DNA of 64,000 bases from the NCBI RefSeq assembly GCF_004114935.1, contig NZ_CP022221.1, positions 7,895,001 through 7,959,000 of the forward strand, given 5' to 3'. Position numbers and translations under genes: made by a program. This DNA is from Bradyrhizobium zhanjiangense. Lineage in GTDB: Bacteria; Pseudomonadota; Alphaproteobacteria; Rhizobiales; Xanthobacteraceae. The notes under the pieces were generated by a model that did no database searches, had not been told where the DNA came from, and worked only from the letters and a program-made list of their open reading frames with translations. Below are positions 8,801-15,147 of this stretch, one piece after another (within the stretch, counting starts at the first letter, position 1; each line of letters begins with the position of its first letter).

Positions 8801-9509
8801 GCGCGCCGTCGAATTTCGGCAAGCGGTTCTCGAAGGCGAGCACGCCTTCGAGATCGGCGAGGATGGCACGCTCGCCCGGATCGATGTTGAGATGGAGGCG
8901 GGTGGCGTTGCCGTCGGCGGTCGGGCCGGAGGAGATGCGGAAGGGATAGCGCACCCCATTGGCGGTGAAGCGGCCGTCCCCGCGCACCGAGCCCGCGAGC
9001 GAGCGCACGTCGCCGGAAAAGGCGATATCGCTCAGCTCCAGCGTCGAGCGGCTGGCGGCATCGTGCAGGGCGATGCGGCCGGTGAGATTGAGCCGCTCGA
9101 TGGCGAGTGAGCCGAGATTGAAGGCGCCGCTCGCAGTGGACGGCAGATCGACCCGCCCGCGCGCGTCCAGGCCGAGATCGACCGCCATGCCGCCGACCGA
9201 AAGCTCCGTTGCACGCCATTCACCGCGCATGAGCGGGCCCAGGCTGAACTCGACGTCGAGCTTGTCGGCGCGCAGCCGGCCGAGATCGTTGTTGCCGCCG
9301 AAGGTGACCGAACGCAGCCGCAGCGTCGGCGCCGGCAACAGCCGTGCATCGAGCGCGCCCGCCACCCGCACCGGCACGCCGATGATCCGGCTGGCCTCCG
9401 CCTCGAACTGGGGCCTGAACTGGTTCCAGTCGATGAAGTAAGGCCCGATCAGCGCGGCCAAAAGCGCAATGATGAAGGCAATCGCCAATCCGAGCAGCGT
9501 CGTCTGCAC
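5871..9509 (-). CDS. AsmA family protein, 1,212 residues
   Basis: A very large membrane-anchored protein of the AsmA/TamB-like superfamily, thought to bridge the periplasm and affect outer-membrane lipid or protein assembly. One N-terminal helix (TLLGLAIAFIIALLAALIGPYF) anchors it in the inner membrane; then comes the AsmA signature DWNQFRPQFEAEASRIIGVPVRVAG. The rest is repetitive beta-rich sequence with many LxLxxAx strands and a recognisable AsmA_2 region near the C-terminus (GNGTVTLDSAEIAGLN). The tail is a Pro/Ala/Lys-rich low-complexity segment of about 90 residues. GTG 9509 is chosen as start because GAGGGGAG precedes it; an in-frame TTG at 9527 is possible. A 12-base tandem duplication at about 8541-8570 encodes KDAAKDAAKDDAD. 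Confidence 0.88.
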   Translation of the reverse strand: MQTTLLGLAIAFIIALLAALIGPYFIDWNQFRPQFEAEASRIIGVPVRVAGALDARLLPAPTLRLRSVTFGGNNDLGRLRADKLDVEFSLGPLMRGEWRATELSVGGMAVDLGLDARGRVDLPSTASGAFNLGSLAIERLNLTGRIALHDAASRSTLELSDIAFSGDVRSLAGSVRGDGRFTANGVRYPFRISSGPTADGNATRLHLNIDPGERAILADLEGVLAFENRLPKFDGALTLAVPATKKAGEAGPMPWKLTTKLKADPAGAKFDQIEASYGVEDAALKLGGVGDLKFGASPLLRAVLSARQVDADKLTAKDAAKDAAKDDADPQRVLPALRAGLAAIPQAPIPAQFEFNSDQIMLGGRPLQNISAELQTDGRSWTFQRLELRAPGMTQLSLNGAAPGADSFSGRLNVESSDPDTLVAWLQGRSEVNRRSTRPLRLAGDVTIAANHLAIDRLKAEIEGGAVEGRIAFVQTGASKGSRIDAELKADRLDLDAAASFVRALAGPQGEWPEEAKLSLNIGRAISAGQELRPFMAKLGYGPASLSLEQLRFGQASGVTTEANGSFDRTNATGKLALKSSANSLRELTALIEPFAPAVHARFDAMPALPGATRLKLDLSLDKNAEHADRSNARVVFDLDAPQLKATATLAAQTPVAAVSGIDIDRLRNSDFTLDSKVSTPQAGALVALLGLDRIVAAGEGASQFEGKLTGTWQKPLQLSAKLSGGGLDADAQGNFDWSASKGSANLRVRNANLAPLFGTSSAGKSAQSVNLSARVGLSGNRLIFDDLDSTVSGSHLRGHLAVTLDQERSVDGEVGLDSLDVAPTLAMAIGAAGHDAGEPLNAGLIGGWRGRIAFQALRGTLPGGIELRPFAGTIRGDGQSLALDALKGGIGGGEMSASLDARNGANGLALNARIDLSNVDAATLRYRDLALPKGRASMQMALTSQGRSVAALTGALAGNGTVTLDSAEIAGLNPRAFEIAIRASDGGQVSDDNRLRQLVEPALSAGPIAVASAQIPFTIRDGRLRVGATPLEAKNARAIVSGGYDIPADQADIRASLTPIMTGLSGAPPEIQLFAAGPPDKLSRTVDLAPLSSWLAVRTIDRETRRLDAIERGEPPPATAALPTLVAPDAAPEPAPANVPLPGPDPRRAPAKSKGPPTPKAPHAAPAAPSPPLASQQLAPLPPPIDVKPAPGPPPAKPKPKPPLVLTPQNP

Positions 9510-9651
9510 GGGTCTCCCCTCGGCCAAAACGGCGCCCGGACCAGACCTTGCCCTGGGAAGGCTTCAGGCGGGCCGGAACAGCCCCTTATATAGGGGCAAG
9601 TGTGGCGAAGTCACAGCGACTGTTGCGCGCGGAGGTTAACGCTGAGCGCCC

Positions 9652-10878
9652 TCACCAGCTCGCCGGCAGCCGCGTCAGGCCGCGCAGCACGAAGGTCGGC
9701 CGCCACTGCGGGTTTACGACGTCGTCGATGCGCAAATCCGGCAGCCGGCGGAGCAGCGTCGCGATGGCGATCTCGGCCTCGATGCGCGCCAATTGGGCCC
9801 CCAGGCAGAAATGGATGCCGCCGCCGAACGACAGCGGCTTCACATTCTGGCGGGTGACGTCCAGCCGGTCGGGCCGGTCAGGATAGACCGCCGGATCGCG
9901 GTTGGCCGAGCCGAGCAGGCAGAGCACGGTCTCGCCCTTGGGGATCTTCACGCCGCCGAGATCGTCGATGTCCTCCAGCGCGACGCGCCCGGTCATCTGC
10001 ACCGAGGAATCGTAGCGCAAAAATTCCTCGATCGCGCCCACCATCAACTCCGGTCGCGCCTTCAGGAGCGCGAGCTGGTCCGGATTGCGGTGGAGTGCCA
10101 AGAGGCCGTTGCCAATCAAATTGACGGTGGTCTCGTGGCCGGCACCGAACAAGAGGATGATGTTGGCGGTCAATTCCTCGTTGGTGAGCTTGTTGCCGTC
10201 CTCCTCGGCCTGCACGAGCTGGGTGATGAGATCGTCGCCGGGACTGCGGCGGCGCAGCTCGAACAGCTGCTGGAAATACATCTGCGCCATCAGGTTGCCG
10301 GCGTTGCCTTGGCTGATCTCCTCCGGCGAGAGCGGCACCGGGTCGAGCAGCCGCCCGCCGTCGCGCGAGCTCTTGTAGAAGGTTTCGCGGTGCTCCTCGG
10401 GGATGCCGAGCATGTCGCAGATGATGGTGACGGGCAGGCGGAAGGCGAAATCCTCGATCAGGTCCATGTGGCCGCGATCGATCACGGCGTCGATGGTCTG
10501 GTCGACGATTTCCTGGATGCGCGGGCGCATGTCCTCGACGCGGCGGGCGGTGAAGGCCTTCACGACCAGGCCCCGCAAGCGGGTGTGGTCAGGCGGATCG
10601 GCCTGCAGCATCCAGTGGCTCATGCTGCGGAACACGTCCATGATCTTTTCGCTATAGCGGCGCTTCGAGCGCTCGACGAAATCCTTGCCGAAACGCCTGT
10701 CGCGCAGCACGAGGCTGACCTCGGCGTGGCGGCTGGTGACGAACTGGCCGAACGGCGTCACATGGATCGGATCCATCGTGCGCAACCGGTCGTAATGCGG
10801 ATAGGGATCGCGGATGAAGTCCGGCGACAGCGGGTTGAACAACGGATCGCCGTTCGCGCCTTGCACTTGCTCGTTCAT
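9652..10878 (-). CDS. Cytochrome P450
   Basis: A 408-residue soluble bacterial class-I P450 monooxygenase of unknown substrate. It contains the I-helix oxygen-activation motif GAGHET near residue 243, the K-helix ExxR (EEFLR, near 283), and the heme-binding loop FGGGIHFCLGA with the thiolate cysteine at about 358. The region LGSANRDPAVYPDRPDRLDV precedes the heme loop as expected. Start ATG 10878 is preceded by GAGGT on the minus strand; a longer GTG or TTG start is less likely. It is transcribed away from a TetR-type regulator at 11008, with a perfect operator-like inverted repeat between them, so repression by that regulator is a good inference. No ferredoxin or reductase gene is adjacent. 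Confidence 0.95.
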   Translation of the reverse strand: MNEQVQGANGDPLFNPLSPDFIRDPYPHYDRLRTMDPIHVTPFGQFVTSRHAEVSLVLRDRRFGKDFVERSKRRYSEKIMDVFRSMSHWMLQADPPDHTRLRGLVVKAFTARRVEDMRPRIQEIVDQTIDAVIDRGHMDLIEDFAFRLPVTIICDMLGIPEEHRETFYKSSRDGGRLLDPVPLSPEEISQGNAGNLMAQMYFQQLFELRRRSPGDDLITQLVQAEEDGNKLTNEELTANIILLFGAGHETTVNLIGNGLLALHRNPDQLALLKARPELMVGAIEEFLRYDSSVQMTGRVALEDIDDLGGVKIPKGETVLCLLGSANRDPAVYPDRPDRLDVTRQNVKPLSFGGGIHFCLGAQLARIEAEIAIATLLRRLPDLRIDDVVNPQWRPTFVLRGLTRLPASW

Positions 10879-10957
10879 GGTGACCTCAATCGGTTGCCGC
10901 ATGATACGAATACGCAAGGCTGCCCCACAGCCCGGCGTAACCATCCCTTGGAATTAT

Positions 10958-10985
10958 CAACTCGATACATTGTTGTATCGAGTTG
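10958..10985. promoter_or_regulatory. Likely TetR operator between P450 and tetR genes
   Basis: Perfect inverted repeat: CAACTCGATACA (10958-10969), spacer TTGT, TGTATCGAGTTG (10974-10985). It sits midway between the two divergent starts (10878 and 11008), 23 bases upstream of the regulator's start codon. Symmetry, length and position are those of a TetR-family dimer or dimer-pair site controlling both genes. Confidence 0.8.
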
Positions 10986-11007
10986 CATTCTGCCCTAAGC
11001 TGCCGGG

Positions 11008-11619
11008 ATGTCAAGGGTGAGAACCAGGCCGACCAGGGACGATACGCGCGACAGGCTGTTCGAGGCGGCCGCGCGCGTGTTCGAGGAAGACGGCATCGGC
11101 GGCGCCAGCATCGAGGCGATCGCGGCCGCGGCGGGCTTCACCCGCGGGGCGTTCTATTCCAACTTCAAGAGCAAGGACGAATTGATCATCGCCATGCTCG
11201 AGGACCATGTCGAGCAGTCGATCCGCCGCAACCTCGACATCCTCGCGCAGCACGACAATCTCGACGATTTCATCGCGGCACTGAAGACGATGGATCGCAG
11301 CAAGCAGGATCCGCTCGGCCGCTCGCCGCTGCTGCACATGGAGATGATCCTGTTCGTCGCGCGCGCCGAGAAGCGCCGCCCGGAGCTTGCCAAGCGCCTG
11401 CGCGCGCGGCGCAAGCTGATCGCCGACATCGTCGAGGCGACGTTGAAGAGCAACGGCCGCAATGACAGTCTGAACCCGCCCTGGATGGCCTCCGTCGTGC
11501 TCGCGCTCGAAGACGGTTTTCGCCTGCACCGGCTGATCGATCCCGAGACCACGCCGGCCGACAGCTTTCTGCGCGCGATCACGGATTTGCGGCGGAGGAC
11601 GGGGTTGGCGTCGGGCTGA
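11008..11619 (+). CDS. TetR/AcrR family transcriptional regulator
   Basis: A 203-residue one-component regulator. The N-terminal helix-turn-helix is clear: TRDRLFEAAARVFEEDGIGGASIEAIAAAAGFTRGAFYSNFKSKDELI in register at residues 10-60 (DTRDRLFEAAARVF opening, then FTRGAFYSNFKSKDEL recognition helix). The C-terminal ligand-binding part is all helical and unassigned. ATG 11008 is 23 bases beyond the operator-like palindrome at 10958-10985. The pairing with the divergent P450 suggests that it senses the P450 substrate or product and derepresses both genes; this is inference. Confidence 0.93.
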   Translation: MSRVRTRPTRDDTRDRLFEAAARVFEEDGIGGASIEAIAAAAGFTRGAFYSNFKSKDELIIAMLEDHVEQSIRRNLDILAQHDNLDDFIAALKTMDRSKQDPLGRSPLLHMEMILFVARAEKRRPELAKRLRARRKLIADIVEATLKSNGRNDSLNPPWMASVVLALEDGFRLHRLIDPETTPADSFLRAITDLRRRTGLASG

Positions 11620-11700
11620 AAGCGGCTGGAGAGTTGTAGTGCCATTTTCGTCGCTGGCGTGCAGTCGAGCACTGCCAAGCGCGATTCCAGGCTCTGCTCT

Positions 11701-12573
11701 CTATTTTCCCGCCCGCGAAACGGCTCTGGATTCACCACTCGCTCCGTCGGAGGCGACGAAGGCGCTTTGCCGGAACGGCGGATGGGCAGGCTGCGGCACC
11801 GACAATTCCTGGCAATACATTCGATCGATGTTGTGCTGCATGAGCGCATAACAATCGCATGCGAGCTTCTCGAGCCGAGCGCGATCGATCTTGATGAGCC
11901 CGCGCCGGTCGTATGGGACGGCGCCGGCCTCGCGTAGCTTGTTCATCGTCAGAGTCACGGTCGTGCGCCGCACCCCGAGCAATTGCGCGAGCGCCTCCTG
12001 CGTCACCGGAAGAGGGTCGTCGGGAACGCGGTCGTGAAGCTGCAGCAGCCACCGTGCCAGGCGGCCATCCACCCGGTGCAGCGCGTTGCAAGCGGCGACG
12101 TGCTGGAGCTGCAATAACAGCGCGCGGGCGTGGACCTGCACGACATTCCTGATGGCCGCGCTTTGTGCATAGGCAGCCCTGAATTTGGCGGCGGAGATCA
12201 GCGACGCCGTGCCGGCCATGCGAGCAATCGCGGTCACGGATGAAAGCGACGGGCCGAGCACGGAAAACGATGCCAAAGCCCCTTCCCGTCCCATCAAGGT
12301 GGTTGCGACCGATTGCCCGTCCGGCATATCGAGCATGAAGGCGATTGCGCCGCTATGGGGAAAATAAACCGGGTCGAGCTCGTCGCCCGACCGCACCAGG
12401 ACGGCATCGGCTTCGAACGAGACCTTCTGGAAGTAAGGCGTCAGCAGAGCGAGATCCGCAGGCGGCAACGCCGCCAGCAGCCGATTGCCGATGCCAGTGC
12501 GGTGGACGGTCGCGATGCTTTCCCGCGAACGAGCATCCATTGACCGACGGTATCCGTTGATTTCATCCACCAT
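11701..12573 (-). CDS. Crp/Fnr family transcriptional regulator
   Basis: A 290-residue regulator with an N-terminal cyclic-nucleotide-binding-like domain (LLAALPPADLALLTPYFQKVSFEADAVLVRSGDELDPVYFP in order at about residues 32-75, then SGAIAFMLDMPDGQSVATTLMGREGALA) and a C-terminal winged helix reading TQEALAQLLGVRRTTVTLTMNKLREAGAV near 190-220. The family's phosphate-binding RxS motif is not evident in the barrel, so the signal need not be cAMP. No Fnr-type cysteine cluster is seen. ATG 12573 is chosen as start; ATG 12540 is an alternative, and neither has a strong ribosome binding site. It has a long unconserved C-terminal tail (QPAHPPFRQSAFVASD). It lies about 200 bases downstream of the marR gene on the same strand. 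Confidence 0.88.
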   Translation of the reverse strand: MVDEINGYRRSMDARSRESIATVHRTGIGNRLLAALPPADLALLTPYFQKVSFEADAVLVRSGDELDPVYFPHSGAIAFMLDMPDGQSVATTLMGREGALASFSVLGPSLSSVTAIARMAGTASLISAAKFRAAYAQSAAIRNVVQVHARALLLQLQHVAACNALHRVDGRLARWLLQLHDRVPDDPLPVTQEALAQLLGVRRTTVTLTMNKLREAGAVPYDRRGLIKIDRARLEKLACDCYALMQHNIDRMYCQELSVPQPAHPPFRQSAFVASDGASGESRAVSRAGK

Positions 12574-12778
12574 GATTATCCGAAATGCGATTGCCCCGAC
12601 AAACTCATCCAAACAGAGCCATCAGGCGAGATCAAGCGCGGATAATTGCGGAGAGCTGACTGCATTCCTCGCCGCGAAATAGCGTCTTGCATACATCATA
12701 CTATTTACGATCTTCGCCACCAGCGAGGTGCCCGCGAAGTAGGCTTCAGCTCGCGGCCGCCGCGTGCGCCGCCTTGCG

Positions 12779-13288
12779 CTAGCGGTCGCGCTTGCTCTTG
12801 TTCGTCGGCAACGGGCAATTGGTGCACACCCTGTCGTCGCACCTGCGGCAGATCGTGAAGCGGTCCATCTCGGAGGTGTCCTGCCTTGCCAGCAGGTCAT
12901 GGATCAGCGTTCCCAGCCGTTTGGTTTCGGCCGGCGACAACACATCCAGGAGCGACGCAACGGCCGAAATCCGGGATGCCATCAGGTCATTCCGGGCCGC
13001 CGCGCCCGTGGCCGTCAGGTACAAGGCAATCTCGCGGCCGTCCTTTCCCGGCCTGCGTTCGACCAGCCGATCCGAAACCAGACGGTCGACCAGACGAACG
13101 GTTCCGGAATGCGACAGGCCAAGGATCCGCCGGAGCTTGTCGTTGGTCATGCCCTGGCCGTAGCCGATCACGACGAGTGCCGCGGGCGTCTCACCGCCGC
13201 GGCCTATGACCTCGCGCGCGCCCTGCTCGATACGATCCATGACGGCGAGCGAAAGCGCTCCCAGTAAATTCGCGATTCCGGTTTCCAT
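12779..13288 (-). CDS. MarR family transcriptional regulator
   Basis: A 169-residue winged-helix regulator. The HTH region reads MTNDKLRRILGLSHSGTVRLVDRLVSDRLVERRPGKDGRE in register, with the characteristic D-x-R wing (PGKDGREIALYLTATG) at about residues 85-105. Unusually, the C-terminus carries a cysteine cluster (CRRCDDRVCTNC, four Cys in twelve residues) that could bind a metal or act as a thiol switch. The preferred start is the internal ATG at about 13288 (METGIANLL), because this gives the normal family length and leaves the operator region non-coding. It is divergent from the hydrolase gene at 13390, with two palindromes in the intervening 100 bases, so it probably represses itself and that operon. 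Confidence 0.88.
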   Translation of the reverse strand: METGIANLLGALSLAVMDRIEQGAREVIGRGGETPAALVVIGYGQGMTNDKLRRILGLSHSGTVRLVDRLVSDRLVERRPGKDGREIALYLTATGAAARNDLMASRISAVASLLDVLSPAETKRLGTLIHDLLARQDTSEMDRFTICRRCDDRVCTNCPLPTNKSKRDR

Positions 13289-13301
13289 GAATCGAACAAT
13301 A

Positions 13302-13363
13302 TGTGCGCTGCGCACAAAAAACAACTTGACCAAACATGTGCGCTACGCACATATTTGGTCAAG
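13302..13363. promoter_or_regulatory. Two palindromic MarR-type operator sites
   Basis: Site 1, at about 13302-13317, is TGTGCGCTGCGCACA, a perfect 15-base palindrome. Site 2 is a 39-base inverted repeat at 13325-13363 in which 17 of 19 base pairs match, built around ATGTGCGCTACGCACAT. Both share the core TGTGCGCNNCGCACA and lie about four helical turns apart between divergent marR and the hydrolase gene. Position and symmetry support binding by the adjacent MarR protein at both sites. Confidence 0.8.
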
Positions 13364-13389
13364 CGCAGACGATGACATGGAGAATGGCG

Positions 13390-14286
13390 ATGAATGCCCG
13401 AGCCACCGCAGCTGCAAAGCCGAACACCGGCAGTGAACCCGTCCTGAAACACGTGCACGCCAATGGCCTGCGGTTCGCCTATCTCGAACAGGGGAGCGGA
13501 CCGCTCGTCATGTTCTTGCATGGCTTTCCTGACAACGCCTGGTCCTATCGGAAGCAATTGCAGGTCTTCGCGGATGCTGGCTATCGGGCCGTCTCGCCGT
13601 TCTTGCGGGGCTATGCGCCGACCGAGATCCCGGCCGACGGAGTGTTCGATCCCATCGCACTCGGCCAGGATCTCGAAGCGCTCATCGCGGCGCTGAGCGA
13701 CGACGGACAAGCACGGGTCGTCGGCATGGATTGGGGCGGCACTTCGACCTTTCAGGCCCTGGCCACGGCGCCGTCGGCGATCAAAGCCGCCGTGGTCATG
13801 AACACCGCACATCCGATCACATTTTCAAGCATCAGGAGGGATCCGGACCTCGTCCGATCCGTCTTTCATGTCTATTTTTTTCAGATGCCCGGCGCCGAGT
13901 CGGCGGTGAACATCGAGGGACTCCCCTTCGTCGACTACCTCTGGAAGCTGTGGTCACCGACATTCGACGATGTCGAGCATCTCCGTTCGATCAAGCAGAC
14001 GCTCAGCTCTCCCGGCACCATGGCGGCGGCGCTCAAATACTACGGGGGCCTGACCGATGCAGGACATGCCGGCCGGCTGCCGATCAACGAGATGCATACG
14101 CCGACGCTGACGATCTATGGCAGCAACGATCCGACAGCGAGGTACTCGCTGAAGGAGGAGCCGCTCTTCAAGGGGCCGCACCAGCGGATTGTCCTGCCCG
14201 ATGTCGGCCACTTCCCGCACCTTGAGCGGGAGGCCGAAGTCACCGGCCTGATCATGGACTGGTTCAGGACGCACGCACCCGACTGA
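13390..14286 (+). CDS. Alpha/beta-fold hydrolase, epoxide hydrolase/haloalkane dehalogenase type
   Basis: A 298-residue cytoplasmic hydrolase. The oxyanion motif HGFPDNAWSY appears near residue 42. The nucleophile elbow is GMDWGG with aspartate about 114, so an Asp rather than a Ser nucleophile is predicted, as in epoxide hydrolases and haloalkane dehalogenases. The catalytic histidine is in DVGHFPHLE near 276, and the acid is probably in YGSNDPTARY. Start ATG 13390 is chosen because GGAG at 13379-13382 is correctly spaced; earlier in-frame ATGs lie within the operator. It directly abuts the PEP-mutase-like gene (stop at 14284-14286, next ATG at 14287) and so forms an operon with it under the MarR repressor. 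The substrate is unknown. Confidence 0.88.
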   Translation: MNARATAAAKPNTGSEPVLKHVHANGLRFAYLEQGSGPLVMFLHGFPDNAWSYRKQLQVFADAGYRAVSPFLRGYAPTEIPADGVFDPIALGQDLEALIAALSDDGQARVVGMDWGGTSTFQALATAPSAIKAAVVMNTAHPITFSSIRRDPDLVRSVFHVYFFQMPGAESAVNIEGLPFVDYLWKLWSPTFDDVEHLRSIKQTLSSPGTMAAALKYYGGLTDAGHAGRLPINEMHTPTLTIYGSNDPTARYSLKEEPLFKGPHQRIVLPDVGHFPHLEREAEVTGLIMDWFRTHAPD

Positions 14287-15117
14287 ATGCACATTTTCAT
14301 TGGAGTGAGCACGAAGGACGCCAAGACACAGCAGCAATACGCCGAGACGTTTCGCGGGCTTCACAGGAAGGGGGATCCGCTCGTTCTGTTCAACGCCTGG
14401 GACGCCGCCACCGCCAAAACGATTGCAAAGACCTCTCCGGCCATAGCGACCAGCAGCGGGGCGGTCGCGTCTGCGCTCGGGTATGCGGACGGAGAAAATG
14501 TCCCGCTCGACATGGTCACAGGTCTGGTGTCGCGGATCACCGCGTCCGTGTCGGTTCCGGTCTCGATCGATCTGGAGGCAGGATATGGCGACACCCCGGA
14601 GGCCGCTGCGAAGTCGGCGAGCGAGGTGTTGAAAGCCGGCGCGGTCGGCATCAACATCGAAGACGGGCTATCGGGCGGAAAGCGGCAACTCGTCGGTCCC
14701 GAACGGCATGCAGCGAAGATCAAGGCGGTGCGGGATACTGCGCAAGAATTGGGAGTTCATCTCTTCATCAACGCGAGAACCGACCCGTTCCTGCAGAAAA
14801 TTGGATCGCCGGATGAATGCCTGAATGAAGCGGCCAAGCGCGCGAAGGTCTATGCCGAGGCCGGCGCTGACGGGATTTTCGTGCCCGGCCTCAACGACCT
14901 CGCCTACATCGAGAAGCTCGTCCAACTCACGCCCTTGCCGGTCAACATCATGGTGACGCAAGGTGTTCCCGAAATCCGGGATCTTGCTCGCGTCGGCGTT
15001 CGGCGGGTGAGCCTTGGGCCGTGGCCCATGATGGCGGCGATGCGCATCATTGGACAGGCCGCGGCCTCGGTCGCCGCGAGCAGGCAATACGGCACGTTCC
15101 TGCAACCGAATGCCTGA
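14287..15117 (+). CDS. Isocitrate lyase/phosphoenolpyruvate mutase family protein
   Basis: A 276-residue (beta/alpha)8-barrel enzyme of the PEP mutase/ICL superfamily, whose members make or break C-C or P-C bonds next to a carboxylate. Family features are the N-terminal LVLFNAWDAATAKTIAK, the Mg-binding acidic segment IDLEAGYGDTPEAA (about 96-110), GAVGINIEDGL (about 119-130) and FINARTDPFL (about 161-170). The isocitrate lyase KKCGH catalytic loop is absent, so a true isocitrate lyase is unlikely; a C-C lyase or hydrolase of a small dicarboxylate is the better guess. The gene starts at the base after the upstream hydrolase's stop codon, so translation is coupled and the two enzymes probably act in one pathway. 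Confidence 0.85.
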   Translation: MHIFIGVSTKDAKTQQQYAETFRGLHRKGDPLVLFNAWDAATAKTIAKTSPAIATSSGAVASALGYADGENVPLDMVTGLVSRITASVSVPVSIDLEAGYGDTPEAAAKSASEVLKAGAVGINIEDGLSGGKRQLVGPERHAAKIKAVRDTAQELGVHLFINARTDPFLQKIGSPDECLNEAAKRAKVYAEAGADGIFVPGLNDLAYIEKLVQLTPLPVNIMVTQGVPEIRDLARVGVRRVSLGPWPMMAAMRIIGQAAASVAASRQYGTFLQPNA

Positions 15118-15147
15118 GCCCGGACATTACCGGCCCAAAGCAACGCT

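Noticed and set aside
14287..15117. Annotation as true isocitrate lyase
   Set aside because: The catalytic KKCGH loop is absent and the length is half that of isocitrate lyase; only the superfamily assignment is supported.
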